The position numbers and the translations under genes are program-made. Shown here piece after piece: positions 24,512-34,505 of a stretch of 64,000 nt of DNA. The notes beneath the pieces were generated by a model. The model saw nothing but the letters and a program-made list of their open reading frames with translations, was not told the origin of the DNA and ran no database searches. The DNA lies in assembly GCA_035293805.1 (NCBI GenBank), contig DATGMD010000009.1, forward strand, positions 1 to 64,000. Reading direction: 5' to 3'. The stretch comes from JAJPHF01 sp035293805. GTDB lineage: Bacteria; Chloroflexota; UBA6077; JAJPHF01. Within the stretch, counting starts at the first letter, position 1. Every line of letters begins with the position of its first letter.

Positions 24512-24520
24512 TGATATACT
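24512..24520 (+). promoter_or_regulatory. extended -10 promoter for the acyl-ACP desaturase
   Basis: TGA TATACT is an extended -10 with five of six consensus bases. The coding start is 240 nt further on, which implies a long leader. Confidence 0.5.
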
Positions 24521-24524
24521 CGCT

Positions 24525-24760
24525 TGAATGTCAGCATTAGTTCACACAAGAAGGATGGCGGCGGGCGCCGTTGTGCGCCGCGCTAGCGCGGTCCCCCAAG
24601 TGGCCTGGCGATTCTAGCCTGCCTTTCCCCGACTTTCATCTTGCCCTGTGCATGGTGTGCTTCGCGGGAGAGGTGTGTGCGCTGTGCCAAACCGTCCCGG
24701 CCCGTCGCGACCGCGCTAACGCGGTTGCCGACGACGGCCCAGAGAGAAGGAGACACTCGC
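24525..24760 (+). promoter_or_regulatory. long 5' leader of the desaturase mRNA
   Basis: This ~235-nt untranslated stretch holds two related GC hairpins. One is the perfect palindrome CCGCGCTAGCGCGG at 24578-24591, the other ACCGCGCTAACGCGGT at 24710-24725, 35 nt before the ribosome binding site. I do not recognise a known riboswitch class. An open frame from 24641 runs through into the gene, but the residues before GTG 24761 have no family similarity. Confidence 0.4.
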
Positions 24761-25597
24761 GTGCTGAAGCGCCTCTCCAAGTCCGCCGACAGCTTGCCCG
24801 CCCGCTCGTTCGGGCAGTTTTACCTTAACCATGAGCAGATGCTCTGGAAGCTCACCGACCTGCGCTGGGACCAGATCGACCGCCGCCTGGTGGACGAGCC
24901 GACGTTGGCCGCCGTCCGCGCCGCGATGCTCGTCGAGTCGCACAATCCGGTCTTCGCCTCGACGCTGCTCGGCAAGTTTCGCTCCGATTTCCCAATGGCC
25001 GGCTTCCTGGCTATCTGGACCTATGAGGAGTGGAAGCACTTTGCCGGGCTGAAAGCGTACGTCGAGGCGACGGAGTACATGGCCCCCAAGGCCCTGGCCG
25101 ACGAGCTGGCCGCCACCCGCGCGGGCGAGTGGATCATTCCCGACAGGTACACCGACCTGATGGTGGCGACCTACGCGATGGTGCAGGAGCTGGTCACCGG
25201 CATCTTCTACAAGAACTTCGCCCTGCGAGTGAAGGAGCCGGTGCTGCGCTCGCTGCTCTCGCAGATCGGCAAGGACGAGTACCGCCACTGCCAGTACTAC
25301 TTTGAGTACGCGAAGCACGCGCTCGACGCCGATCGCTCGCGCATCGACGAGGTCGATACGACCTTGCTCGAGTTCGAGATGCCAGGCCCCAGCTTCGTAC
25401 CCAACTACGACCGCCACGGCAGGGCCATGCTCGTCGCCGCCAGCCCGGGGCCCGGGGCGTTCCGGGAGGTCATCACGAAGGTAAGCAACCTGGTGGGCAA
25501 GCTCCACGTGCTGCGGCTCGCCGGCAACGCCGCCTACCGCCGCCGACTGGAAGAGAACTGGGGCATGGACACGCGCCAGGTGCTCGCGTTCACCTGA
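24761..25597 (+). CDS. acyl-ACP desaturase (ferritin-like diiron)
   Basis: This 278-residue soluble diiron enzyme would introduce a double bond into an acyl chain on acyl-carrier protein. The four-helix bundle shows ligand motifs in pairs: EEWKH (residues 89-93, ExxH) and, later, DEYRHCQYY (ExxH), with additional Glu residues in MLVESHNP and MVQELVTG. GTG 24761 is chosen because GAAGGAGA lies upstream and homology-like sequence starts there (SARSFGQFYLNHEQMLWKLTD). The gene has a long leader and its own promoter. It is convergent with groEL, separated by two hairpins. Confidence 0.85.
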   Translation: MLKRLSKSADSLPARSFGQFYLNHEQMLWKLTDLRWDQIDRRLVDEPTLAAVRAAMLVESHNPVFASTLLGKFRSDFPMAGFLAIWTYEEWKHFAGLKAYVEATEYMAPKALADELAATRAGEWIIPDRYTDLMVATYAMVQELVTGIFYKNFALRVKEPVLRSLLSQIGKDEYRHCQYYFEYAKHALDADRSRIDEVDTTLLEFEMPGPSFVPNYDRHGRAMLVAASPGPGAFREVITKVSNLVGKLHVLRLAGNAAYRRRLEENWGMDTRQVLAFT

Positions 25598-25647
25598 GCC
25601 GCCGCGGCGTGGCCGGGGCGCGCTGGGCGCGCGGCCCGGAACCGAAA

Positions 25648-25679
25648 CAGGGGAGGGAAGCCTGCGCTTCCCTCCCCTG
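25648..25679 (+). terminator. 13-bp hairpin after the desaturase
   Basis: Arms 25648-25660 and 25667-25679 pair perfectly around a 6-nt loop, 50 nt after the stop codon. Confidence 0.6.
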
Positions 25680-25700
25680 CTCGCTTGGTGGTTACTGGTG

Positions 25701-25744
25701 CAATTGGCGGGCATGTTTGACCACTCAAACATTCCCGCCAATTG
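25701..25744 (-). terminator. long hairpin after groEL
   Basis: Arms 25701-25711 with 25734-25744 (11 bp) and 25713-25720 with 25725-25732 (8 bp) form one stem with a single C-T mismatch and a 4-nt loop. It begins 16 nt past the groEL stop on the minus strand. The ends carry CAATTG, as in the hairpin at 2000-2040. Confidence 0.6.
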
Positions 25745-25760
25745 GAGCGACTTTCACGGT

Positions 25761-27383
<1,623 letters not shown>

Positions 27384-27547
27384 AGAGAAATCTCCTCTCT
27401 CACAACCGGGGGGTCGTCGGGAGCCCCGACGCTCTGTTACCGTGATACCAGATCGCCGTTAGAGCCGGCTATACGGAATGCTAGAAGGCTGTTAGAACGG
27501 GCGGGCGGCCGTGCCGGGCGCCGATGGCTGATGGCTGATGGCTGGTG

Positions 27548-27553
27548 TAGAAT
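27548..27553 (+). promoter_or_regulatory. -10 element for the 2Fe-2S protein gene
   Basis: TAGAAT lies 40 nt upstream of ATG 27594, just after a run of GCTGATG repeats. No convincing -35 is visible. Confidence 0.35.
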
Positions 27554-27593
27554 ACAGCGACATTGGGCCGTGCGACGGCCGACGGTGGGCGGA

Positions 27594-27926
27594 ATGGCCG
27601 ACGAGAAGCAGCACGTACTCGTGTGCAACAACGTGGACTGTCTGGGGCGGGGCGGACAGTCGGTGTTCGAGTCGCTGCGCGACCGGGTAGCCGCCGCCGC
27701 GCCCGATGCCGCCGAGGTGACGCAGTATCCGTGCTTCGGCGGGTGCGAGTATGGCCCCAACGTGGTCGTGTACCCGGCCAGGCGGTTCTACTCGGGCGTG
27801 AAGCCCCAGGACGTGGACGACATCGTGGCCGAGCTGCCGAGCGGCGCGGTGGAGCGACTGCTGCACCAGGTCGATCCACAGATCGAGGAGCTGATCTTCG
27901 AGCTGCTGGACGCGGGGCTGCTGTAG
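27594..27926 (+). CDS. thioredoxin-like [2Fe-2S] ferredoxin-domain protein
   Basis: This 110-residue protein has the layout of the thioredoxin-fold ferredoxins. The cluster cysteines are in VCNNVDCLGRGG and YPCFGGCEYGP, a CxxxxC...CxxxC pattern near residues 10-15 and 44-48. It probably passes electrons to or from a redox partner in the cytoplasm. ATG 27594 is the only start that gives a family-length protein; the frame is open far upstream through the groEL promoter region. A nitroreductase gene follows 46 bp downstream and may be cotranscribed and functionally linked. Confidence 0.82.
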   Translation: MADEKQHVLVCNNVDCLGRGGQSVFESLRDRVAAAAPDAAEVTQYPCFGGCEYGPNVVVYPARRFYSGVKPQDVDDIVAELPSGAVERLLHQVDPQIEELIFELLDAGLL

Positions 27927-27972
27927 GCCCCGACCCCGGACGAGAGCGCGTCGGACGACGCGGGGAGAGACG

Positions 27973-28593
27973 ATGGCAACGGAAGTAACGGCAAGCCCTC
28001 AGACGACCGAGGAGCGCCCGCTCCTGGACACCCTCACGGCGATCCGCACGCGGCGCGCGGTGAAGACTTACGACCCCACCCCCATCCCCCAGGCGTGGAT
28101 CGAGGAGCTGCTGGACGCGGCGCGCTGGGCGCCAAACCACCACCTCACCCACCCCTGGCGGTTCAACGTCTTCACCGGCGAGGGGCGCGAGAAGCTAGTG
28201 CCGGCGCGCCAGGCGGCGGTGCGGCTGGCGGCCGAGCGCAAGGGCGAGCCGGTCAAGGAGGACGACCTGGAGTTCGCGCGCCAGAAGTGCTTCTCGGCGC
28301 CGGTCCTGCTGATCGTGTCGCAGGTCATCAACCCCGACCCGATCAAGGACAAGGAAGACTGGGCCGCCTGCTGGTGCGCCATCGAGAACTTCCTGCTGGC
28401 GGCCACGGCGCGCGGGCTGGCGAGCTACCCGAGCACAGGCGTGTGGGTGGACGAGAACACGCTCGGCCCGGCGATCGGCCTGCCCGAGAACGAGCGGCCG
28501 GTAGCCTGCGTCTTCCTCGGCTACTCGGATGCCACGATCACCGGCAAGCGCTTCCCCGCCGACCGCCACACCCGCTGGTTCACCGAAGCCTAG
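27973..28593 (+). CDS. nitroreductase-family FMN enzyme
   Basis: This 206-residue flavoprotein shows the nitroreductase fold: IRTRRAVKTYDPTPIPQAWIEELLDAARWAPNHH at the N-terminus supplies the phosphate-binding Arg residues, and a later segment WCAIENFLLAATARGLASYPST forms the dimer/FMN helix. It would reduce nitro groups, quinones or enones with NAD(P)H. ATG 27973 has GGGGAGAGA. Its neighbour upstream is a 2Fe-2S protein. A 29-bp hairpin follows. Confidence 0.88.
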   Translation: MATEVTASPQTTEERPLLDTLTAIRTRRAVKTYDPTPIPQAWIEELLDAARWAPNHHLTHPWRFNVFTGEGREKLVPARQAAVRLAAERKGEPVKEDDLEFARQKCFSAPVLLIVSQVINPDPIKDKEDWAACWCAIENFLLAATARGLASYPSTGVWVDENTLGPAIGLPENERPVACVFLGYSDATITGKRFPADRHTRWFTEA

Positions 28594-28611
28594 CGCTCCC
28601 AGCTTCTCAGC

Positions 28612-28673
28612 CGCGCGAAAACGCGACGCGGGCGGCCCGGGCTTCCGGGCCGCCCGCGTCGCGTTTTCGCGCG
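28612..28673. terminator. 29-bp perfect hairpin after the nitroreductase
   Basis: Arms 28612-28640 and 28645-28673 are complementary over 29 bp with a GCTT loop, 18 nt after the stop codon. It is the longest perfect stem in the window. An A4/T4 pair lies within the arms but no T-tract follows. Confidence 0.75.
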
Positions 28674-28855
28674 CTCGCCGGAATTGTTTGCCTGCATTGA
28701 GGGCTGCGGCTCCTGCGACGACGGTCGTGAGCAAATTGTGAGCGGTGGGGCTGGGCTCGTGAGTGGGACTGTGAGCGCAGCGGGCTATCGTGGGATGTCG
28801 CCTCCACCCGCCCCGGCGCAGCGGCGGCGGGAGCGGCTGGGCGGGAGGTACCACG

Positions 28856-29074
28856 ATGCCCCTGGTCGTCCACTCGCTCCAGACCGCGGCGCGGGGCCTG
28901 TCGCGCACCTACGCCTCGGAGGTCGCCTATCACGCCGGCGTCTTGCTCGCCATGGGCTTGCTGGCGCTCACCCTCACGCTGGCCGTGGTGCAGCACCTGC
29001 CGCGGACCGGATCGGCCGATACGCCCCAGGCCACCTGGGACGTCGATCCCGATTGGTGGCCGATCTCCCAGTAG
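28856..29074 (+). CDS. small single-pass membrane protein, unknown
   Basis: This 72-residue protein has one hydrophobic segment at residues 25-45 (YHAGVLLAMGLLALTLTLAV), an N-terminal basic half and a C-terminal acidic, Trp-rich tail (WDVDPDWWPISQ), so the tail is probably outside. I do not recognise a family. ATG 28856 has a clean GGGAGG site 7 nt upstream, which makes it a likely real gene despite its size. It is convergent with the nitroreductase gene at 29130. Confidence 0.6.
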   Translation: MPLVVHSLQTAARGLSRTYASEVAYHAGVLLAMGLLALTLTLAVVQHLPRTGSADTPQATWDVDPDWWPISQ

Positions 29075-29129
29075 CGCAGCTGGCCCGGGCCAGACGCTCG
29101 CCCCCTGCCGCTCCGCGCCGGCCCGGCGC

Positions 29130-29690
29130 TCAGCGCGCGTGCTGGCCGTAGCGCTCCCAGTAGACGATCTCGCCGAACGGCTTGCGCCCCGGATTGGCCC
29201 GCGCCGGCCGCGCCGGCGCCGCCTCGTCGGGGTAGCCCAGCGAGAGGGCCGTGCGCACCAGCCGCTCCGCCGGAATGCCCAGCAGGGCCTTCAGGTCCGC
29301 GATCCCCTGGTCCGAGAACCAGCCGATGCACGCGCCCACCCCGTGCGCCGCTGCCGCCAGCATGATGCGCTCGCTCAGCCGCCCCTCGTCGTAGATCTCG
29401 TGGACTACTCGCCGCGGGTTGCCCGCCATCACCAGCACGATCCCGACGGCCGCGCCCGCCAGGTGCGGCGCCGTGCCTTCGAGCCCCGCCAGCGCCCGCA
29501 GCATCTCGCGGTCGCGCACCACCACGAACTCCCACGGCTGCTCGTTGCGCGCGCTGCCCGTCCAGCGGGCCACCGCCAGCACGTCGTCCAGCACCGCCGC
29601 GGGGATCGGCTCCGGCCGGAACTGCCGCACCGCACGCAACCCCCGCAAAAACGCGATCATCTCCCGCGCGCTCTCCGCCTCACTTGCCAC
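29130..29690 (-). CDS. nitroreductase-family protein
   Basis: This 186-residue FMN-fold protein has the motifs IAFLRGLRAVRQFRPEPIP at the N-terminus, GSARNEQPWEFVVVRDRE for FMN and NADH contacts, and a dimer helix ERIMLAAAAHGVGACIGWF. It is distinct from the gene at 27973, being shorter and less similar at the C-terminus. The start is GTG 29690; the Shine-Dalgarno candidate GGGGTG is weak. No operon partner is apparent. Confidence 0.85.
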   Translation of the reverse strand: MASEAESAREMIAFLRGLRAVRQFRPEPIPAAVLDDVLAVARWTGSARNEQPWEFVVVRDREMLRALAGLEGTAPHLAGAAVGIVLVMAGNPRRVVHEIYDEGRLSERIMLAAAAHGVGACIGWFSDQGIADLKALLGIPAERLVRTALSLGYPDEAAPARPARANPGRKPFGEIVYWERYGQHAR

Positions 29691-30026
29691 GTCGCACCCC
29701 TACCTCCTGTAATCGCCGTCGCCGGATCTCTGGCGCCGTTGCGCAATTTCTCATATCGTACAGCGCGAGCGGGCGGAGGCCCCTTCCCCCAAAGGGGACG
29801 GTGGCTCTTCAGCCCCGCCGCCCCCGGCGTCCTCCCCCTTCCTTCGCAGGGTGCGACGCGGCATACTGCAAGCGGCGCTGGGGCAGGGGGGGCCAGGTCC
29901 TCCCCGGCGCGTGCTATACTTCGCGCACTCATGGCGAGCCGCCGCCCGGGCGATCGGACGGCTTGGCCGCCGTCCAACCCTGCCGCCGGCGCCGGCCCGC
30001 GCGCCCGCCGAGGGGAGGCGATTGTG
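29691..30026. other. divergent intergenic region with promoter
   Basis: No gene is seen. It holds the promoter of the binding-protein gene and, near 29861-29880, a fragment CGGCATACTGCAAGCG that resembles a module of the intergenic repeat family at 57.1 and 60.5 kb. Confidence 0.45.
29912..29920 (+). promoter_or_regulatory. extended -10 promoter of a substrate-binding protein
   Basis: TGC TATACT is an extended -10 element, 106 nt upstream of ATG 30027. It is identical in type to the element at 24512. Confidence 0.45.
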
Positions 30027-31148
30027 ATGTCGAGGCTACGCTTGCGTCGCACCTGCCTGGGCCTGCTGCTGCTGAGCCTGGCCGGCTGTGGCGCCCCGGC
30101 GGCCCGACCCGCGGCCAGCGCCCCCGCATCCGGCCAGCCAGAAAGCGCGAGCGCGCCCGCCGTGGCCGCCGCGCCCACCCAGGCGCCGGCGCTGCGCGAC
30201 GTGCGCACGTCCTACCCCTCGGCCGCCGCGACGTTCGCGCCGCTGTGGGCCGCCTACGAGTTCGGCCTGTTCGAGCAGAACGGCCTGCGCGCCAGCGAGC
30301 CGGTCATGATCAGCGGCGGGCCTGCCAACGCCCAGACGCTCACCGCCCGCGAGCTAGAGGCCAGCTACACGGCGTTCTCGCCGATCGTCACGGCCATCGC
30401 CGGCGGGGCGCCGATCACGGTCGTCGCCGGCTTCGGGCGCGGCTTCGTCCACCAACTCTTCACGAAGGTCGGTACGGGCGTGACGAGCGCCCAGGACATG
30501 AAGGGCAAGCGGGCGGGCGTGTCGCGCATCGGCACCGAATCGCACACCGTCATCCGCCTGTGGGCGCGCGCCAACGGCCTGCGCGACGACGACATCACCT
30601 ACGTGAACGCCGGCACGGTCGCCGAGCGGCTCACGGCGCTGGAGTCGGGCGCCGTGGACCTCGTGCCGCTCGACCCGCCCGTCGTCGTCGTGGCCGAGAA
30701 GCGCGGCTACGTGCGCGTGGCTGACCTGGCGCAGGAGCCGGTGCCGTGGCAGCGCGAGGCGCTGGCGCTGCCCGAGGAGATGGTCCACAATGATCCGTCG
30801 CTCGCCACGGCCATCGTGCGCGCCATCAGCGAGGCTGCCTACCTGATCCGCTCGGACCGTCAGCGGTTCGACGAGGTGCAGCGGAAGTACATCAAGCTGG
30901 ACGATCCCGAGGCGCTGAACGCGGCCTACGTGTCGTCGCTGCGCGGCTGGAGCCCTCGCGGCCGCCCCGACCCGACGGATGTCCATGCGGTCCAGGAAGC
31001 CGTCGACGAGGAGATCCCGGGCACCGCCAACGAGCCCTACAGCCGCTTCGTGGACCTCAGCATCCTCGACCAGCTCGAGAAAGAGGGCTTCTTCGACCGC
31101 CTGGAGCAGCAGTATCCGCTGCCCCCCGATGCACTCCCCACGCGCTAA
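30027..31148 (+). CDS. NMT1/TauA-type substrate-binding lipoprotein
   Basis: This 373-residue lipoprotein has a lipobox (SLAGCG, Cys near residue 21) and an Ala/Pro/Ser linker. The binding domain opens with TSYPSAAATFAPLWAAYEFGLFEQNGL and ends YSRFVDLSILDQLEKEGFFDRL, very like the gene at 17383. ATG 30027 has GAGGGGAGG; the open frame extends almost 900 nt further 5' but that part is the shadow of the opposite-strand nitroreductase gene. No ABC permease or ATPase is nearby. The membrane glycosyltransferase-like gene begins 67 bp downstream. Confidence 0.87.
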   Translation: MSRLRLRRTCLGLLLLSLAGCGAPAARPAASAPASGQPESASAPAVAAAPTQAPALRDVRTSYPSAAATFAPLWAAYEFGLFEQNGLRASEPVMISGGPANAQTLTARELEASYTAFSPIVTAIAGGAPITVVAGFGRGFVHQLFTKVGTGVTSAQDMKGKRAGVSRIGTESHTVIRLWARANGLRDDDITYVNAGTVAERLTALESGAVDLVPLDPPVVVVAEKRGYVRVADLAQEPVPWQREALALPEEMVHNDPSLATAIVRAISEAAYLIRSDRQRFDEVQRKYIKLDDPEALNAAYVSSLRGWSPRGRPDPTDVHAVQEAVDEEIPGTANEPYSRFVDLSILDQLEKEGFFDRLEQQYPLPPDALPTR

Positions 31149-31215
31149 GTATCCGGCCCGGGGTTGCCGCGGAGACGCGACCCGCACGGGAGCCCCACCG
31201 CCACAGGAGCTGGCC

Positions 31216-34200
31216 ATGTCGTCGTCCGTGCTCGAGCAGTTGGACTGTGCCAGGGAGGTCCAGAGAGCCGGCCTCGTCGGACCGCGGGCGCGGCCACCCC
31301 TGGGCCTGCAGCTCTCCCGGCGCGGCTACTGGCTTCTGGCCGCGACGATCCTGGTGGCATACTTGGTACTCTGGCTCTCGCACTTTGAGTACGTATACGG
31401 CTGGATCATGGATGATCAGCTAGTCTACAGCAAGACGATGGCGACCATTGCCGACTGGACAAAGGCCTTTCGCTACGAGCACAACATCCTGCAGCCGTAT
31501 TTCTTTCTGATATCGTATCTGCCGCTGAAGTCCGGGATCAGCCTGCCCTCTTACGTTATGCCGCTGTTCGGCGAGCACACCGGGCAATTCCGCTTCTTCC
31601 TGCTGTACACGGTTTGCCTGCACGCGCTCCTGCTCGGCGTATGGGCGTGGGTGGCGACCGCGCTGGTGCGTAACCGCGTCGTGGCGTTGCTCTCGCTCTT
31701 GCTCTTTGCCTCGTCGCCCAGCGTCGTGCTGTGGAGCCCCCAGCCCGAGTCGCGACTGCTCGGCCTTCCTTTCGCTCTGGCCGGCCTTTGGCTGCTCCTC
31801 CGTGTCGACGATGGCCGATCGCGATCGGCCCAGGCACTCGGTGGGACATTCTTTGTCGCCGGCTCGCTGTTCTGGGTCGCACAATCCATTCATTACACGG
31901 CACTGTATCTGGTCGCGCCATTGGCCGTGGTCTACGCAGCCGTCTATCTGTGGCGTAATCGAAGCAGGGCGCGTTCGTGGCTGGGCGTCGCCAGCTTGGC
32001 TATCGGCTGTGTCTGGCTTCAAGGCGTCCTTGAGGCCGTCAGCTATTGGATAGTGGGCATTCCCCGTGCCAACGGCCCCCTCATGACCCTGCTGAACCTC
32101 CGGGCATTCCACGAATCGCAATTCTTCTCCATGACGGGCAATCTCGCCCTGTGGGCCGAGTGGTTCCGGAGTCAGATGGGCCCGCTCCTGCTCGTCGCCG
32201 TCGGGGTCGGCTGGGTAGCTTATCTAGTCTCCACACGATCTCACGACACGGGCCAGATCGGGCGGTTGGCGATCAGCGTGACGGTCTTGCTCGCGCTCGT
32301 CTACCTGGGACTATCCGGCTCGGAGCCCTTCTTCCGCCAGACCTCCGTGCTCCAGCCGTTCCTCTTTCTGTTTGCCGGCGCGGCGCTAGTCGGGCTCGCC
32401 CGGCGGCTGGCGCGTCCGCGCGGCTTGCCGGTCGTCGCGCTGGGGGCCTTGGTCGTGGTCCTTGGCGCCACGCAGTGGGGCCAGGCTCGGGCCGTGTTTG
32501 ACGGCCATCAGGGGCTTGGCCGCGCGATCACTGCCGCCGCCGCGCACAACAGCGGGCATCAGCCGGAATGGCTTAGCTGGGTGGGTCTGGACAGCCGGCT
32601 ATCCAGGCCCGAGGACATCGCACGTCTGCCCGTCGATGCTTGGCTGCTCAGTTACTTTCCGCAAGAGTTCGTGAGCAATCATCCCTCGATGCGGCCGTAC
32701 CTGGAATCCACCGCGGCGGTAGCGGCGTGGCCGTCCCTTTTTGCCACCCAAACCGTAAGAGCCGAGACCGAGGCATTCTTCTACCATGACTTCCCCAGTG
32801 ACCCGGACCTGCGGGACGTGCGTCTTCTGGAAGCGGGTGAGCTGCTTGCGGCCATGAATGGCCAACCGTTGCGCGTCGACGCGGTCACCGCCGACTCGAT
32901 GGAAAGCCCGAGCACCGAGCCGGTGAACGTGTTCGACCAGAGCCGCTCGCCCGATTCCACCATTTGGCTCTCGGCCGACACGCCCGGGCCGCATTTCCTG
33001 GCGGTCCAGTTCACCGCGCCGGCGTCGCTGGGCAGCGTGCAGGTGGTGCAGCCCGAGAGTGCGAGAGTGAGTCGGATCAGCGCCCTTGAGGTGCAGGTGG
33101 CCGACGAGAGCGGCGCGTGGCACACGGTGTGGATCGGTGACGGGCTCGACCCGTCTCCCGTGATTGCCGCCCGCTGGGAGCCGCGGCCGACGACCGGGGT
33201 CAAGCTCGTCATCCACCGCCAGGGCTACCTCTGGGCACCGGCGAATCAGGTGGGGATCGAGGAGGTCGTCTTCCCGGGCTACACGGTCGAGCCGCCGCGG
33301 CCGCAGCGCACGCTCCCCCCGCTGGTTCTGGATCAACTGCAGCCGTATGGGACCGACGGCATCCTGGTAACTGGCAAGAACTTGACACCGCGCACTGCGA
33401 TCGTCCTCGACGGCCAGGAGTTGCCGACGCGCTGGATTCCTCCAGGGACTCAGCTTCTATCGGTGGCGCCCGAAGTGACCCAGTCGTCCGAGCCACGGCG
33501 GGAAGTCTACCTCGTCGATTACTTGCGGCGCTCCGAGGCGCTGACCTGGCCGCCAGTCCCACCGGTCTTGCGTCAGATCGAGCCAACATGGACCCTGGTC
33601 GGCACTCCCTTCAACACGCAGCCCGAGGGCAGTTCCCTGCTGGAGATTGACGCCGAGGACGCCACGCCGGCCACCGTTGCCCTGCTCGACGGAGTCAAGC
33701 TGCCGACCACTTACCAGGGCCCTCAACACTTGACCGCCACTGTGCCGGGAGAGCTACTGGCGTCGCCGGGACAGCACGCGGTGACGCTGCAGAACGCCGT
33801 GGCGACGTCGAGCCCCCTACCGTTTGTCGTGAGCCCCCGGACCGTGCCAGTGGCCCGGGCGCTGGACCCCGCCGACACGATCGTCGCCGCGCCCTTCCAC
33901 GGCCAGCCGGATGGCCGCTCGCTGCTAGCCGTGGAGAGCCAGGACGCCACGCCGGACACCGCCGTCCTGTTCGACGACGTGCCGCTGGAGACCCAGTACG
34001 AGAACGACCAGCACCTGCTGGCGCTGGTGCCGCTGGAGGTCTTGAGCCAGCCAGGCACCCACACGGTCAAGCTGCGGAACCTGCTGGGCACCTCCGACGC
34101 GCTGCCATTCATGGTGACCGAGAACACGACGGGGCGCCCCGTCTTGAAGGGCATCGAGCCGGGAACCGCGCGGGTGGACACGCCGTTCGACGCCCAGGCA

Positions 34201-34416
34201 GACGGAACCTCGGTCCTTCGCGTCACGGGCGAGCAGATCACGCCCGACACGGCGGTGGTCCTCAGCTCGGTCATGCTCGCGACCGAGTACGTGGACGATC
34301 ACACGCTGCTAGCGCGCGTGCCGCGGGAGTTCCTGGCCTACCCGGTACGGCAGGTCATTACGCTCCGAAATAGCCTGGGCACGTCGAACAGCTTCGATCT
34401 CGTGGTCGAGCCGTAG
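31216..34416 (+). CDS. GT-C-like polytopic membrane protein with discoidin-like and IPT-like repeats
   Basis: The product has 1066 residues. Residues ~37-460 are a multi-pass membrane region of about ten helices. An acidic motif in the first outer loop (WIMDDQLVYSKT) recalls the catalytic Asp of lipid-linked-sugar glycosyltransferases. Residues ~590-690 look like a discoidin/F5-8C carbohydrate-binding domain. The tail has one degenerate and three clear ~95-residue repeats starting near residues 784, 879 and 976, each with PFxxQxDGxSLL, TPxTAVLxxxxL, LxAxVPxExL and LxNxxGTS. ATG 31216 has a CAGGAG site. Codon usage in the membrane part is less G/C-biased than in its neighbours. Likely role: cell-surface glycosylation; inference. 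Confidence 0.72.
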   Translation: MSSSVLEQLDCAREVQRAGLVGPRARPPLGLQLSRRGYWLLAATILVAYLVLWLSHFEYVYGWIMDDQLVYSKTMATIADWTKAFRYEHNILQPYFFLISYLPLKSGISLPSYVMPLFGEHTGQFRFFLLYTVCLHALLLGVWAWVATALVRNRVVALLSLLLFASSPSVVLWSPQPESRLLGLPFALAGLWLLLRVDDGRSRSAQALGGTFFVAGSLFWVAQSIHYTALYLVAPLAVVYAAVYLWRNRSRARSWLGVASLAIGCVWLQGVLEAVSYWIVGIPRANGPLMTLLNLRAFHESQFFSMTGNLALWAEWFRSQMGPLLLVAVGVGWVAYLVSTRSHDTGQIGRLAISVTVLLALVYLGLSGSEPFFRQTSVLQPFLFLFAGAALVGLARRLARPRGLPVVALGALVVVLGATQWGQARAVFDGHQGLGRAITAAAAHNSGHQPEWLSWVGLDSRLSRPEDIARLPVDAWLLSYFPQEFVSNHPSMRPYLESTAAVAAWPSLFATQTVRAETEAFFYHDFPSDPDLRDVRLLEAGELLAAMNGQPLRVDAVTADSMESPSTEPVNVFDQSRSPDSTIWLSADTPGPHFLAVQFTAPASLGSVQVVQPESARVSRISALEVQVADESGAWHTVWIGDGLDPSPVIAARWEPRPTTGVKLVIHRQGYLWAPANQVGIEEVVFPGYTVEPPRPQRTLPPLVLDQLQPYGTDGILVTGKNLTPRTAIVLDGQELPTRWIPPGTQLLSVAPEVTQSSEPRREVYLVDYLRRSEALTWPPVPPVLRQIEPTWTLVGTPFNTQPEGSSLLEIDAEDATPATVALLDGVKLPTTYQGPQHLTATVPGELLASPGQHAVTLQNAVATSSPLPFVVSPRTVPVARALDPADTIVAAPFHGQPDGRSLLAVESQDATPDTAVLFDDVPLETQYENDQHLLALVPLEVLSQPGTHTVKLRNLLGTSDALPFMVTENTTGRPVLKGIEPGTARVDTPFDAQADGTSVLRVTGEQITPDTAVVLSSVMLATEYVDDHTLLARVPREFLAYPVRQVITLRNSLGTSNSFDLVVEP

Positions 34417-34505
34417 GCGGGCGGCCGGGCGGGCGGACACCGCGCCATTGGTGCGTCCCCATCTATATGCCGCCCCGGTGGCTAGCGCCTGCCCGCGGCC
34501 CTTGG

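Noticed and set aside
27384..27500. CIRCE element upstream of groEL
   Set aside because: No TTAGCACTC/GAGTGCTAA inverted repeat is visible.
29139..30026. 5' extension of the binding-protein frame to 29139
   Set aside because: That part is the antisense of a nitroreductase gene; the lipoprotein signal begins at 30027.
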